From NCBI RefSeq assembly GCF_002994745.2, contig NC_037094.1, forward strand, positions 21,367,001-21,431,000: a stretch of DNA of 64,000 nt, in the 5' to 3' direction. Under the pieces are notes generated by a model that was not told where the DNA came from, did not search any database, and was given only the letters and a program-made list of their open reading frames with translations. A program made the translations under genes and the position numbers. The DNA is from Rosa chinensis (Eukaryota > Streptophyta > Magnoliopsida > Rosales > Rosaceae). Below are positions 13,301 through 25,488 of the stretch, one piece after another (the stretch's first letter is position 1; each line of letters begins with the position of its first letter).

Positions 13301-16300
13301 AACTGCAATATTAGTGTTTTTGAGTGTGCTAATGATTTGGTAGAATGACATATTGGTAGTTCAGTTATCACAGTTTATTGGCCAACCATCTTCCTTGTCA
13401 GGTATAAGTTTTTTTATCTGTGAATATGGTTGATTAGATCTCACTATCTCAGTAGTTAAGTGACCATCTTTTATGATGGTCTTCCAACCATGAGTACCAA
13501 TTTTGCTGATAATATTTATACCTTGTAGTTGGATGTCAGGAAAAAAAAATCCATTGCATGTTTTATATTGGATTGTACCATGAAAGAGTACATCAATGTT
13601 AACTAATTCATGAAACCACGAGTAACTTGACATATGGAAGGTTCTTCTTAGGATGGTTCTTCTTATGCTGCTTTTTGTTGTGCTTTGACATATGGAAGGT
13701 TCTTCTTAGGATGGTCGCAGTTGTAAAAAATCATTATTTCTTTATTTCTTTACCACTGTTATGGATGGATGACAATATATTTAGACCAGCTTAGTGCTGT
13801 TGGCACTCATTTTAAAAGTTATGTTGATCATGCTGAACTTTTTTATCTTATTTCTCCATTGGCTTTAATCCCTTCTATAAGCTTGAGTATGTGATCATGT
13901 TCCTTTTGCCTGTTATGTTTCAACAGTTGCAGTTCTGATGTAAACATAGATAACTGATGTTGATATATTATATGCAGAATTAGTAGACGCCATACGAGAG
14001 GATGTTTCTGCACTCACATTACTTGCAGAGGCCTTGTGCCTTCTAGATATGATTGTTAACTCATTTGCACATACCATTTCCAATAAGCCTGCTGATCATT
14101 ATACTAGACCAGAATTTACAGGTCAGTTCATCTCTGTTCAGGTATTTGTTCTCATGACTCAGGATGTTCAATAAAGTAAAATGCTTGATTTCTGTCATAT
14201 ACTTATAGATGATGGCCCAATGGCAATTGAAGCTGGAAGACACCCTATCCTTGAGAGCATACACAATGATTTTGTTGTACGTAATGATTTATTTTCTAGA
14301 ATGCTGCTTATACAAGATTATATCATTAGGTCACATGTGTGAACCGTTGTTGTACTCTGTCCTCATGAAGCTGAAACTTACAGATCATTAGAGCTAATAT
14401 GTTTCCCTTTTTCCTTTCAGCCCAACAACATCTTTTTATCGGAGGCATCAAACATGGTGCTGATTGTGGGCCCAAACATGTAAGAAATGCTCTGTTCAAA
14501 ATGGATCCTAATACATGCAAATGTTGTTTTTTTATGCATTGTGGGTTTCCTTGATATCCAGTCAAGGTAATCATTTTTCCTAGTTTAACTATTGACTGTT
14601 TCTGTCAGGAGTGGAAAGAGCACTTATCTTCAGCAAGTATGTCTTATAGTTATTCTTGCTCAGATCGGTTGTTATGTTCCTGCTCGCTTCTCAACTTTGA
14701 GGGTTGTTGATCGGATATTTACAAGGATGGGTACAGTGGACAATCTTGAATCCAACTCTAGTACGGTAAATTTTCTAAATTCAATGTCAGAAATATCGAG
14801 CTCTGATACAATATACAGCTTATTGCTATTTGATATGAATTTATCATCTGAAACAGTTCATGACAGAAATGAAAGAAACAGCTTTCATCATGCAAAATGT
14901 TTCCCTAAGGTAGTACACAAAATTTGTTTAACCTTTCAAATATAGAGATATATCCAGTAATATTTGGTTTACATTGGACACAGGAGTCTGGTCGTCATGG
15001 ATGAACTTGGGAGGGCTACATCTTCCTCTGATGGATTTGCAATTGCATGGAGCTGCTGCGAACATTTGTTATCACTGAAAGCGTAACCTCTTTGCCGATT
15101 TTTCATTTATCAAGATTCCAGTAGGCTTCCTGAGAGTAGCTTCTTTAAGTTTTGAAAACTTGAGATGTGATTTTTAACAATTGGTTCATTTATACATACG
15201 GTTTTCATTGTCTGAAACATCCAAATCTATTGTCTTCAAACATGCTATATATATACGAACAATATTTGAATATTCTTAATTTTTTTTTTTCCTTGTAAAG
15301 ACTGTATAGAAGTTAGATGCATTATTTAGTTCTATCTAGTTATGAGTCTTAGGAACTTATGTTGAAGGTTATGTGTTGATCCTGCTGTTACTGCTTATCA
15401 ATTGTGATTGCTTAGTTTACATTTCCCATGCTGCTTTCATGTGAAATATGTGGTACAAATCCGAATGGCCAAATTTTATATACAGAAGCTAACTTACCGT
15501 CTTACAAATCTTCCTCAGGTATACTATATTTGCTACTCATATGGAGAACCTCTCTGAATTAGTAACTGTCTATCCAAATGTGAAAATACTTCACTTCAAT
15601 GTTGACATTAAAAATAACCGTCTAGATTTCAAGGTATAATTTCTGAGATTTGTTTCAAAGATTCTTTCACTCTAATCTTGGTTTTATGCAACAGAAATCT
15701 TGTGTACTTGTGTAGTTTCAACTCAAGGAAGGACCAAGACATGTTCCACATTATGGGCTTCTATTAGCAGAAGTGGCAGGATTACCAAGCTCGGTGACTG
15801 AGACAGCCAGAAACATCACATCCAGGATCACAGAAAAGGTGAGTTCTTCCGAGTCACCAAGCATTTTAAGTTTCTAGTATTTACTGGATACATCTCTCCC
15901 TGAATACATAGCCTTCTGTTTATATTGATAACTTTATTGACAGCAACAGGCATAATGATAGGCCCACACCTATGAGACGTTGATTAGAGTTTTGAACCTT
16001 ACCCTCCAATTTGCAACTCAGAGTATGAATCAAGATATGATAGACGATTTCAAGAACACTGCTACCCCATGTCAAAACACGGAAATTGATTAATCTCATT
16101 AAAATCCATTTTCATTTAATTACACTTTTGGCTTTCATTTATCACTGATTCCAAATTAACTTAAAGAGATACTGATATCCTGTATGCAATGAGAGTCCCT
16201 TCCTGATGAACCGTCAAATTGACAATTTACAAATTCAATCTTTAGGAAGTGAAGAGGATGGAAGTAAACTGCCTGCGATATCATCCAATCCAGATGGCTT

Positions 16301-16410
16301 ACCATGTTGCTCAGCGTCTCATATGTTTGAAATATTCCAGCCAGGATGAGGATTCAATCAGAGAAGCACTGCATAACCTGAAAGAGAGCTACATTCATGG
16401 CAGGCTGTGA
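7327..16410 (+). CDS. MSH4: MutS homologue 4, meiotic crossover protein
   Basis: Complete gene. 24 exons join without a frame break to 792 codons plus TGA: 7327-7392, 8328-8531, 8631-8666, 8763-8875, 9143-9188, 9462-9508, 9729-9836, 9981-10056, 10649-10721, 10821-10966, 11046-11131, 11899-12038, 12162-12301, 12410-12460, 13085-13148, 13978-14121, 14209-14276, 14421-14479, 14609-14765, 14857-14909, 14984-15082, 15519-15633, 15716-15838, 16246-16410. The protein starts [11 protein letters not shown]. It lacks the N-terminal mismatch-recognition domain of MSH2/MSH6, as MSH4 does, then has connector, lever/clamp and ATPase domains. Walker A GPNMSGKST is at residues 553-561, Walker [13 protein letters not shown] near D632-E633, the FATHM switch at about 663-667, and the C-terminal helix-turn-helix ends in GRL. 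Known role: with MSH5 it stabilises meiotic recombination intermediates for class I crossovers. All key residues are present. Poly(A) signal AATAAA at about 16447-16452. Confidence 0.97.
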
Positions 16411-17342
16411 CAAATGTGCCTTGCAAATCAATATATGCCCTTGGTAAATAAAATACAGAACTGCTAGGCTGACGAACCCAGAGAGCCTTGAGGTAATAAC
16501 CTGGTAGATTTTCAATTCAGGCACTTTTCTTGTGTGCTTGATATGTATAAACAGAAAACTAGAATGTCATTGTGATATATGTTCATGAGTGTAGTTGTAG
16601 GCAGAAAGATGTGCCAGGAAATAGCAAAGGTAACAAATGTCATGAATCTGGTGGCCTTAGCATGCACTTCCTTATTTCATTGTTACCTTTGAATCTCAAT
16701 CAGATACAACATTGCGAGTTTTAGGTGCATCAGCTTGTTTCGATTGAACAATTAACGGACGCTGATCTCGCTAACATTGGCAATTGATGTCATAAAAAAA
16801 AACATTGGCAATTGATACCATCACTACGCCATTCAGTATATTTGTAACTGGTTGTCATGTTCTCATCAGGATCAGAGGACACTTCTCATCAAACCGCTAG
16901 AATCTGCTGTTTGTTTCCTTGAGAATTAAAGTGAATCCAATACCAATTTTTAAAGTCCAGAATTTCAAGAATTTACATGCTTCTAATGACTAACTACAGT
17001 TCATTATCCAAATCTATTTCTATGAAGTTATGGAATTCTGACCAAGTAATCCAGTATAAGATGCTTGAATGTTTTTAGTTGATATCCGTTATTATATTAA
17101 CCTCCAAACACTATACTCGGGGTTTTGAAAACCCTGTATTATGTACACTTCTATTCTACCAAAGCAATAACCACTCGAAGAAAATCCAACAGATGATAGT
17201 AAATCCTTAAAATGGAACACGATCCAGGTGATTCGCATACATAATTAAAGTTTCGAACTGCAAAATCCCAACTCATAACAAAATATTGTCTTGCTCAAAA
17301 TACCAATAAAATAAACCAAGACCTAAGATAGAAGGACCAAAA
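16411..17342. other. Intergenic between convergent MSH4 and RPL15
   Basis: About 930 bp between two stop codons facing each other. It should hold both 3' UTRs and terminators. AATAAA at 16447-16452 serves MSH4. No other gene is seen. Confidence 0.6.
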
Positions 17343-18967
17343 TCAACGGTAGCGACGAAGGGAGAGGGTGTTGTTTCTCTTCCAGGTTGCCCTGCGAGAA
17401 GGACGATTCTTGTGGTAATTGTGGCCCTTTCCACGCAGTCCCCTGTATTTCTTCCCAGCAGATGTGAGACCACGAAGCTCTCTGTGCTTGTGAACAGGAT
17501 TGACGATCCAGTTGATTCTTGGGTCTTTCTTGATGACTGTGTGAGCAACATCAACGAGAATAACCTCAAAGTACTTGTAGGTAGAATCCTGCATCCAGGT
17601 TGGTACAATTGTAAGCAGCATTATATGAAAAAACATCAACACCACCTCAACCAAAAATACAAAAATAAAAAACAGAATAGATTTGGTTCTGCAACAAACC
17701 TCATTGATCCAGTAGGAATTGAGAACCCTAAGGCCACCCAACTTACGCCCAGCACGCTCCTCAGCAACAGACCTCTTGCTGCGTTGGAACTTTAGTTGAG
17801 TAACTCCCTGGTTGGTGGGCTTACCATACACAATACCCTTGGCAACTGGCCTCTTGCGACCACCACGCCTCACACGGACACGGTAGATAACATATCCCTA
17901 GAACAAAGTTTTACAAGAACAGTCAAGCAGATGACCATCAACTAGATGCATATCAAATTGACCAAGTAAGAAAGGAACAACAGAAACAGGAAAAACATAA
18001 CAAGATCACAGGTAAAAGCAGAAATATAAGACTGTATCGGATCGGGACAGAGGCGAGAACCAGGGAAAGGAAACCCGCTTGGTACATGATCGACTGCTTG
18101 GTTTAGTGTAGCTGGTCTCAGTAAGCATTCAATCACTGAACACAAGCACCCTTGACAGGATGCTTAATCTTCAGAATGCTGCTTAACCAGCATATGCACT
18201 GGATAACAGAAACAATGCAGGCCTACCAAATCAACTGTATCAGACTGGGACAGAGGCAAGAACTAGATACAGTACTCGCTCGGTAAGATGATCAACAGTT
18301 AGCTTTACCCTAAACCCTCATGCATCAGAATGCCGCTTTCCCAACACATGCACTACTAAATAATAACAAAAGGCCACCACACTTTCGACAATGAGAATCA
18401 ATGAAAGCGCATGTTCATCTAGACCGATATCAACCACATCATGTTCGAGATATGCAAACAGACAAATCAATTCACAGTATTTATCTCTACTTCACAACTC
18501 GAATAACATGATTTGAGCAAAACAATTGTGTACAGGATTATAAAAAAGAAATCGTTGTAAACCTGCTTGGCCTTGTAGCCGAGACGGCGAGCCTTGTCAG
18601 GGCGGGTGGGCCTTGTGACTCGTACAATCGAAGGATGCTGACGGTAGTCCCAGCAGCGAACCCTCTGGACGAACCCCATCACATCAGATTGCTTCTTCCG
18701 CCATAGCTCCGACACATACTTGTAAGCTCCTAAAAAAAAGCAAACAAATTTCACGAGTTATAACAGATTATAAGCAGAATAGCCATTGAGCATGCCGGTA
18801 GGTCCAAACCCAATGATTTAGAAGGTTTTGATTCGAAGGAAAACACAGTGAAGAAGAAATCAAATGCATTCAAACAAAAAAAAAGATTTCGCAGAAAGCA
18901 ATGAAATTGTGAGATTGGAGAACAGAATCTAAGGGGAGAGAAGCGGGAGGGAGAGAGAGGTACCCAT
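17343..18967 (-). CDS. RPL15: Cytosolic 60S ribosomal protein eL15
   Basis: Four coding exons on the minus strand: 18964-18967, 18563-18729, 17700-17897 and 17343-17588. They give exactly 204 residues plus TGA, the usual length of eL15. The protein runs from [17 protein letters not shown] to TLSLRRYR, is strongly basic and is full length. The first coding exon holds only ATG plus one G, so the start codon is cut from the rest by a 234-bp intron. Known role: eL15 is a component of the large ribosomal subunit near the base of the L1 stalk. All splice sites are GT-AG. The gene points towards MSH4. Confidence 0.97.
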
Positions 18968-19030
18968 GGTTGCAGAAATGAGGTGCGGCGCACAAGCTAC
19001 AGCAGCGGGGCTGAGGTTTTCGACTAACAC

Positions 19031-19184
19031 TTAGGGTTTGTGAAGAAACTCCAGTTTTATAAGGTGAGAATTCACTCTGGGCCGTCTGTTTTTCTTAGAA
19101 ACCCTAGTCCTAATCTGACGCTACACGTGTCTTCTTGGGTCAGTGAGGCTTTAGAGTTTTAGGTGTTCTTTTTATTTTTGGGCC
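19031..19184 (-). promoter_or_regulatory. RPL15 promoter: telo-boxes and site II elements
   Basis: Upstream of RPL15 are two telo-box sequences (AAACCCTAA read on the minus strand, 19031-19039; AAACCCTA on the plus strand, about 19099-19106) and two TGGGCC site II elements (19078-19083, 19179-19184). The telo-box plus site II pair is characteristic of plant ribosomal protein promoters and ties expression to cell growth. Confidence 0.7.
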
Positions 19185-19347
19185 AGTGAGGTTTTCCATT
19201 TATTCTTTTTTGTGGTGAAAGAAATTCCTTTTTGATACAATTTTTTTTTTTGGGAGATAGACGGTGGGACTATCTTCAAGTCGATACAAATTTTATTTGT
19301 CTTTTTAATAAAGGGCTAATGCGGTTGCTCTTTAGCCCATACAAATT

Positions 19348-20460
19348 TTACATGAATTTTTTTTTTTTTTTCCAAATGACTAGTGCGGCTCCTCTCAAAT
19401 CTTAATTAATGAAACTGCTGAATACAAGATGAGACATTGAGCTTAAACCACTAATTATAATAAGCATCTAAAGAACATCCTGAAATGATTTCAGCACTCT
19501 CTACCAAATAACTACATTCAACTAAGCATTAATTAACAAAGAGTGATCTACTGGCTACTCTTTTTGCTTTGACATAGCGGTAATATAAAGAAAGTTAACT
19601 CAATTACAGCAAAGCATAATTATCAAAAGCACAGTTTCCCAACTATGCTGCCATCGAGGAATAAATCGAACTACACTTAGTTTCACTTTACCACTAAGAG
19701 GTAGCAACAATTTGACGAAGTAAGAAACTCGTCGCCTTTTTAGAGCAGACAAGACACTTTGAATGCACATAGAGGCAAAAAACCCAATTAGCCCTACAAC
19801 AGATGTAGGGACTTATTACTCACAAAAAGCATAACAAACTAACCAACATGCAACCAGCCAAGCCCAGCCCAATTTTACCATATCTCCTGCCTCGGGTCGC
19901 CACCACCTGCAAATGCCACCACATGTACCGGAGCCCCACCTGCATCGGATCTTCACAGCTTGCCTCATATTATCCCCAATTGCATCGAACCTCCACTTGC
20001 ATACGGTTAACACTACTAGCACTCCTCCAACCCAATTGTAGCAAGGCCAAGCTTTACCGACCACTTTATTCAAACTGGATGCTGGAACTATACCATCAGC
20101 ACCAATCCAAAATAGAGTAACCGACGCAGACCATCCCCGTCCAACACTAGTTTCGAATGACCACCATAAATTTTTCCTCCCCAAACCACTGACACCAACG
20201 AGGTTCACTAACACCCATCCGACCCTTGACTTCAACCTGTAAAAATTGAGCCACAATAGACCAACGACACTGATCTCACCTACCACCTAACACTGATCCC
20301 ATGGATCAAGAGCAAAACCACTCTGATCAAGGGAGTCACTCTCACCTTGCAATAGAGCTCATCCAACAACAGCGTCCATGGACGCACCGTCGGACGAAGG
20401 CTACCCTTTCTTCAAAAACCCTAGCTCAATTTTACATGGACTTGAATTTTAGTATAATTA
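19348..20460 (-). repeat. Retroposon-like repeat, copy 1 (poly(A) side at left)
   Basis: A T-run at about 19360-19373 (a poly(A) tail on the minus strand) is followed by sequence that recurs in diverged form at 31798-32540. Shared stretches include TTTGACGAAGTAAGAAACTC (19712-19731) against a near match at about 32056-32075, and AGAGCAGACAAG at both copies. The C-rich part (19850-20400) resembles the 5' leader of plant LINEs read backwards, but I see no reverse transcriptase. An open minus-strand frame (19816-20286) is probably not a gene. Confidence 0.45.
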
Positions 20461-20469
20461 TTATTATTA

Positions 20470-22125
20470 TTATTTCAGAAAATTACCTGCTGAGATAGAG
20501 CTAATTCATATTTCGTTGATCGCATCTAAAATCTGCCATATGTCCGGTAAACATTTGAGAAAGACATCTCTGGTTTTGTAATGGAACTAAAAGACTTTCC
20601 CTTCCATTGATTCAATAGACAACAAAGACTCCCTTTTATAACTAGAAATTAGTAGGGGGGCTCGGTCCATCAAGTTGTATTTTTCACTGGAAACATAAGA
20701 GGTGGTAGCTTGGTTGATCGTATATGCCACACATGAAAGTATTGAGGATTATAGAAGACTAAATGATAAAACTAATGGCCGAATCGAAGTATGTTTTGGT
20801 ATGGACAAAATTTTGAAAGCTCTTTTATGCGCCGGCAGTCTAAGTGACCTAACACCTGTTAGGTGATCTCAGCCCTTGATAAATGTAGTCAAAGATTTTT
20901 TGTAATAACCAAAAGGTGCAGTTGATGTTATCCAGTCGTCCATTCCTGTTGATGAAAGTGCACATCGGTGCTCTGAATCACTTCTCAGTTAGATTATTTC
21001 ACTCAATAGCATTTTTTAGAAATGAACGTATTAATTTTGTAAAAATAGTGAGTGATTCTCTCATATCATAGCCGGACAATCTTTTCTTGGGGACTTAATC
21101 TGAAAAGCCTCTGCCCAAAAGCTCCTTATTTTAAAAACCCAAAAACTACTCCATATTAATCCATCAATCTTATAGACATGTTATTCCATACTAATCCATC
21201 AAGCACCTCATAAACATACTACTTCATCGATCATTAAACAATCTAAATATGAGACATACTAATCCATTTATTAATATATCAGGCACTAAACAATTTGAAT
21301 CTAAGACATACTAATCTGTCAAGCACTTAAAGAAATAAGTAATATAAGAAATCTAAAATATGTATATCTATAGATACAGTGATACACACAGTGTGATGGT
21401 GTGATATGGGCCTTCAATATTGGCACTATTTAATTTAGTCCGTCCATTTTTGTATCTATAAAAGCATGAGGGGAGATAAGGCTACCAGAAACAACATGAA
21501 GATTGATAACTGCCTCCCCATTTGTCTTGAAACGGGATCTGAATGAAACTTTCCGTCGAGCCTCTCCCCTCACTGTTAGACTCGTAGCGTTGGTTGATTT
21601 GAAAATTACCGACTTCTCTCAACCCTAGTTATGTTAATAGAAAATTGATGATGGGGGATCGGGGCTTGAAAGTTCCTGCCAATTTTCAACATATATACTA
21701 TTTCACTGGCTCCGGTAGAAAATAACTTGTAGCCAAAGTATGAAACTTAGTCTAATCATAGATCCTTATATGCTGGTATAATTTCTTTTAATTTAAAAAG
21801 GGTTTTGGAGAATTGATGTCTTTGGATTAAATTCTTTAATCCACCCTAAATTTGGATTATTTCTTTTGTTAATCTGGGTTGGTGTTCCATCTACTTTAAT
21901 TTCCTCTAATAGCTCAATTTATAATTAAGCTAGGCTTATACTATATCAGCTCTTATATATTTTTTTTTCTTCAATATGACCATGAAGTACATGAAATTCA
22001 TCATTTTTACCCAATATAAGGACTCTCACCATCATTACAAATATGTGAACAGTGAGTAGCTTTTCAATATACATTGCATGCTTTCGAGATATGTCATGCC
22101 AACATTGTGAAAGTACTGAGACTCA
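20470..22125. other. Intergenic, no gene seen
   Basis: AT-rich spacer with no recognisable exon, RNA gene or clean terminal repeat. Near-repeats of TACTAATCCATC occur at 21140-21310. Confidence 0.45.
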
Positions 22126-22133
22126 TTTTGTTT

Positions 22134-23222
22134 GGGAGTTTTTATTCATACCTCTATAATTGATATTTGGACCTCTTTACTTAATAAATCTTCAACTTAC
22201 TTTTACAAATATTCAATATGCTATTTACATCTCCATGACTTTCCTACAATGCACATCCTCCAATAAAATAAATAAAAGCCTTTTTGTTCTTTTTTGAAGG
22301 AGGTTAGCCTCGAATTCCATGGCCTTCAGAGGTCATCTTAACAAATCCACTTCGGCAGGGTGCTGATGATCATGAACTAGAGGAAATAATTGGTTCAGTA
22401 GTGAAGAGGGAGAAAGCTTCGCATGCTGAAATATTAAAAATTGCAAACTGCAAAGACACCAAGTAGGCCCATGATACATATTGGTGGCTAATGTGCAGCT
22501 TCTGCAAAACCAGAATTTATTATAAACACTATAAATCTACTCCCCACCATTGAATCAAATTCTAACAAATAGCAGGTATACCAAGTGGATTGATCGGAAC
22601 TTATCAAAATTGGTGTGAGGTCATGTCTACTTTCCCAAGAACCTATGACTTCATCCACTTTGATTCAATTTTCACTCTATAAGGACAGATGCGAAATGGA
22701 AGACATTCTTTGAGTTTTGGAAATGAATAGGATTTTAAGGCCACAAGGCAGTATAATTTTCAGGGATGATGTGGATATGGTTGTGAAGGCCAAGGCGCTC
22801 CTATATGCAATACAATATGATGCCAGAATTGTAGACCATGAAGAGGGTCCTCATCAAATATAGATAAAAGATATTGTTGGCGGCTAAGTAGTACTAGACA
22901 ACACCATTACCAAACTAAAAAGGAGGAGAAAGAAATAAAGAATCATAGGGCTTTTCTTCTTCCTTACTTTGATTGTTACATTTTTCTGTTCATAATTTGT
23001 CTATCAAGTAAATCTTTTCCGGCACCCATTTCTATGGTGCGGTAAATATTTGGGAGTTGGGATCAAAATCTGCATACCAATGAAAAGTAAAGGTTTTCGA
23101 CATTTTTTTTTCCCTCTTTTGTGTCTTTATTGGTAATTTGACATGAGTTGACAAAGTCAACTATAACTTGGAAAAAGAGAGAGGTCCAAGTGCCAATCAT
23201 AGAGGTATGAATAGAAGCTCTC
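22134..23222. mobile_element. Short TIR transposon carrying a gene fragment (Pack-type)
   Basis: The left end (GGGAGTTTTTATTCATACC, 22134-22152) and the reverse complement of the right end (23170-23222) match over about 50 bp with some mismatches. Both include TATTCATACCTCTAT and TTGGACCTCT. Flanks TTTTGTTT (22126-22133) and TTTTGTTC (23223-23230) differ by one base and may be the target duplication. The interior holds a fragment of a methyltransferase gene (separate entry). Length about 1.09 kb, with no transposase, so it is non-autonomous. TSD length does not decide between hAT and Mutator type. Confidence 0.65.
22587..22890 (+). pseudogene. Captured fragment of a PMT-type (DUF248) methyltransferase
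   Basis: Reading frames at 22587-22680 and 22682-22863 give [20 protein letters not shown], then KDRCEMEDIL, then RILRPQGSIIFRDDVDMVVK and IVDHEEGP. This is the conserved C-terminal part of plant PMT/DUF248 Golgi methyltransferases (Arabidopsis PMT2 group), which act on pectin. A frameshift near 22680 and a TGA at about 22711 break it, and the catalytic core upstream is absent. It lies wholly inside the 22134-23222 element, so it is probably captured sequence and not a local gene. Confidence 0.75.
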
Positions 23223-23345
23223 TTTTGTTCGTTTATTCTTCTTTTCCAGTTTCTATATAATAGATTTAATCTTATGTGTGATCCAAAAGCAGGATGTGGA
23301 GTGGGCGTTCAAGCATTAGGGTAAAAGAAACTTTCAACCATCTCA

Positions 23346-23346
23346 A

Positions 23347-23381
<35 letters not shown>
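23346..23381. repeat. ATA/TAA microsatellite
   Basis: About twelve ATA units in tandem. Likely variable in length between individuals. Confidence 0.9.
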
Positions 23382-23384
<3 letters not shown>

Positions 23385-23578
23385 TGGTAAATAACGATTA
23401 AACGATAATAGTATAATACAGTCATTTCTTATTTAATATTCTCAATGAAGCAAGCTAATTTAGAGCTTGTTTTATTGATTTGAAAGAGCCTCCTAAAATG
23501 TTACTGAAATCTTAAATAAACATAAATTGAAGACCATTAATCATAACAAAGGCGTCTACAAAAAAAAAAAAAAACTAA

Positions 23579-24066
23579 CTCTCTCTCTCTCTCTCTCGGA
23601 GTTCCAAGCCGCCTTTGAACCCTAGCCGGCTTCCAAGCGTTGCTTATCCGGGGTAGTTGGCATCTTTGCCTTTGTTGCTGCAGAACAGGGATGTTTTTCT
23701 AGGGATTCACTTGTAGCCTTTGGGGTTTAGTTGATTTGAAGTTTGATGGCAGCGGCGCTGGATTCAGGTTCGTTGTTGTGTTGAGGTATGGAGATCAATG
23801 GTGGTGTTGCAGCGACGGCGGCGGCAATTCAATGGATGTCCAGGCAATGGTATTGTGGCTTGTTATGCTGGGGATCCGTATCATTTGGTTCGGGTCTTCT
23901 TCTGCACAAGTTCGCTAATGATGTTCCTCGATCCGGTGCCGGCATCGAGGGGTGCTGCTGTCGGTGGATTTGCACAATGTGGCATACGCTTGGTTCTAGG
24001 CTGGAAGTTGTTGGGCTTGGGCGAGCAAACTCTGGGCCCTTGTGTTGTGGCCTCTATTTAGTTTTA
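23579..24066 (+). repeat. LINE-leader-like GC-rich fragment, cut by a Mutator-like insertion
   Basis: A CT-repeat (23580-23597) leads into GC-rich sequence (GAACCCTAGCCGGCTTCC and similar) with several short overlapping open frames. It has the look of a plant LINE 5' leader, but I see no endonuclease or reverse transcriptase. It is interrupted exactly at 24067 by the Mutator-like element. The TTAGTTTTA next to the break is the target duplication, so the original sequence resumes at 30623. Confidence 0.35.
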
Positions 24067-24345
24067 GGGCTAAATACTGTTTAGTACCTTGTGGTATGAG
24101 ACCAACATCGATTCAGTCCCTTGATTTTCAATTTCATCAAAAACACCCCCACAATATCATCTTCTCGTCCAATAGGTCCCTCCATTGGGATTCCGTCAAT
24201 TTCAGACGTTAAGCTACTGACATAAATAAACTCCATACTTTGAGGTTGGGGAGACTCATACCCACCCCAACACATATGCAAATGAAAGCCCCAACCACCA
24301 GACCACTTACATGGTATCGATACATTGCAGACATAAATAACATAT

Positions 24346-24509
24346 TGTTGTAAATATTATTATTTATATGGCTGTCCACGTAAATACTCATTAGTTATGT
24401 ACTTTGATGCAAACCCTACCTCTATATAAAAGAGGCTAATGAGACTGAATGAGAACACTTCTACTTCCTCCCAACTATTCTCTCTCCATCTTCTCTCTAC
24501 TTTATAACA
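24346..24509 (+). repeat. 5' LTR of the young Copia element
   Basis: 164 bp, TGTTGTAAATATT to TTTATAACA. It contains TATATAAAAGAGG (about 24422-24434), a likely TATA box for the element transcript, followed by a CT-rich stretch. Confidence 0.92.
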
Positions 24510-25488
24510 CGTTATCAGCACGTTTGCTCTATTTTTTTAGACTCCATGATGATCTTAGAGTTTTTGGTGCAAGTTTGTTGCTTTTGACCTTAACTTTGAT
24601 CTATGAGTTTAATTTGTCTTTCGATTTGACTATTTGATATGCACACTTCTATGATATTTCCATTCACTGTGCAATCTGCTTCTCTTGTTAGCTATATATA
24701 TATTACTGGGTTCGTTAATTTAATTAAGTAGAGATGTCTATGCCAACTAGTAAATTGATTATGCTTTTGATTTTCATTATATGTACATGTTGTATATCAG
24801 TGAGTTTTTTTAATCAGCACGTTTGAAAAGAATGATCAAAGTAAGGTACTTTTTCACATACAATTGCAAGCTATGCATCTGTAATTGGACGGGCTTCTGT
24901 TCTTATTCGTAATATATACTTGTTTATTGTCTCTCATATATAATCACTAGCGAATCAATATATTTGCTGTTCCTTATATCTTATAATGGCATATGTAGTC
25001 TGATGATCATATGTCTATCATGATAATATCTACTCTGTTTATGATGGGTGCATGGAATTCTCTACGCCATAGTATATTAACGATATGGTCTTACCATGGT
25101 TATCTCCTTTGTTTATACCTACAAGCTATTCTGCATATTCGAGACCTTCAGTGATATTTACCGGTGAGCAATTTCAACTACCAGTAAATAAGGTATATAT
25201 GTTTTAAATTGAGTCTTTCAATTTGATTCTTCTTCTTTTTATCTATTAGATAAACTGGTATAGCAAACTCACTTTTACATATATGGTTGTCAGTATTATA
25301 ATCTCATAGGCTATACGGAATTTCAATAATCCAGTTACGCAATCATATACATATACATATATACGGTGCATATTTTAGTTTTTCAATTGAAAGAATTTCA
25401 GGTATATATTTATTTGTTTTGGCCATTTGATTCACCTTCTTTCATTCAATTTGGAAAATTGATATGGTGGTGAACTATCTATTTTTGT

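Noticed and set aside
19816..20286. 156-codon minus-strand frame rich in Trp and Gly
   Set aside because: Lies in a repeat that recurs elsewhere without conserving the frame; composition artefact.
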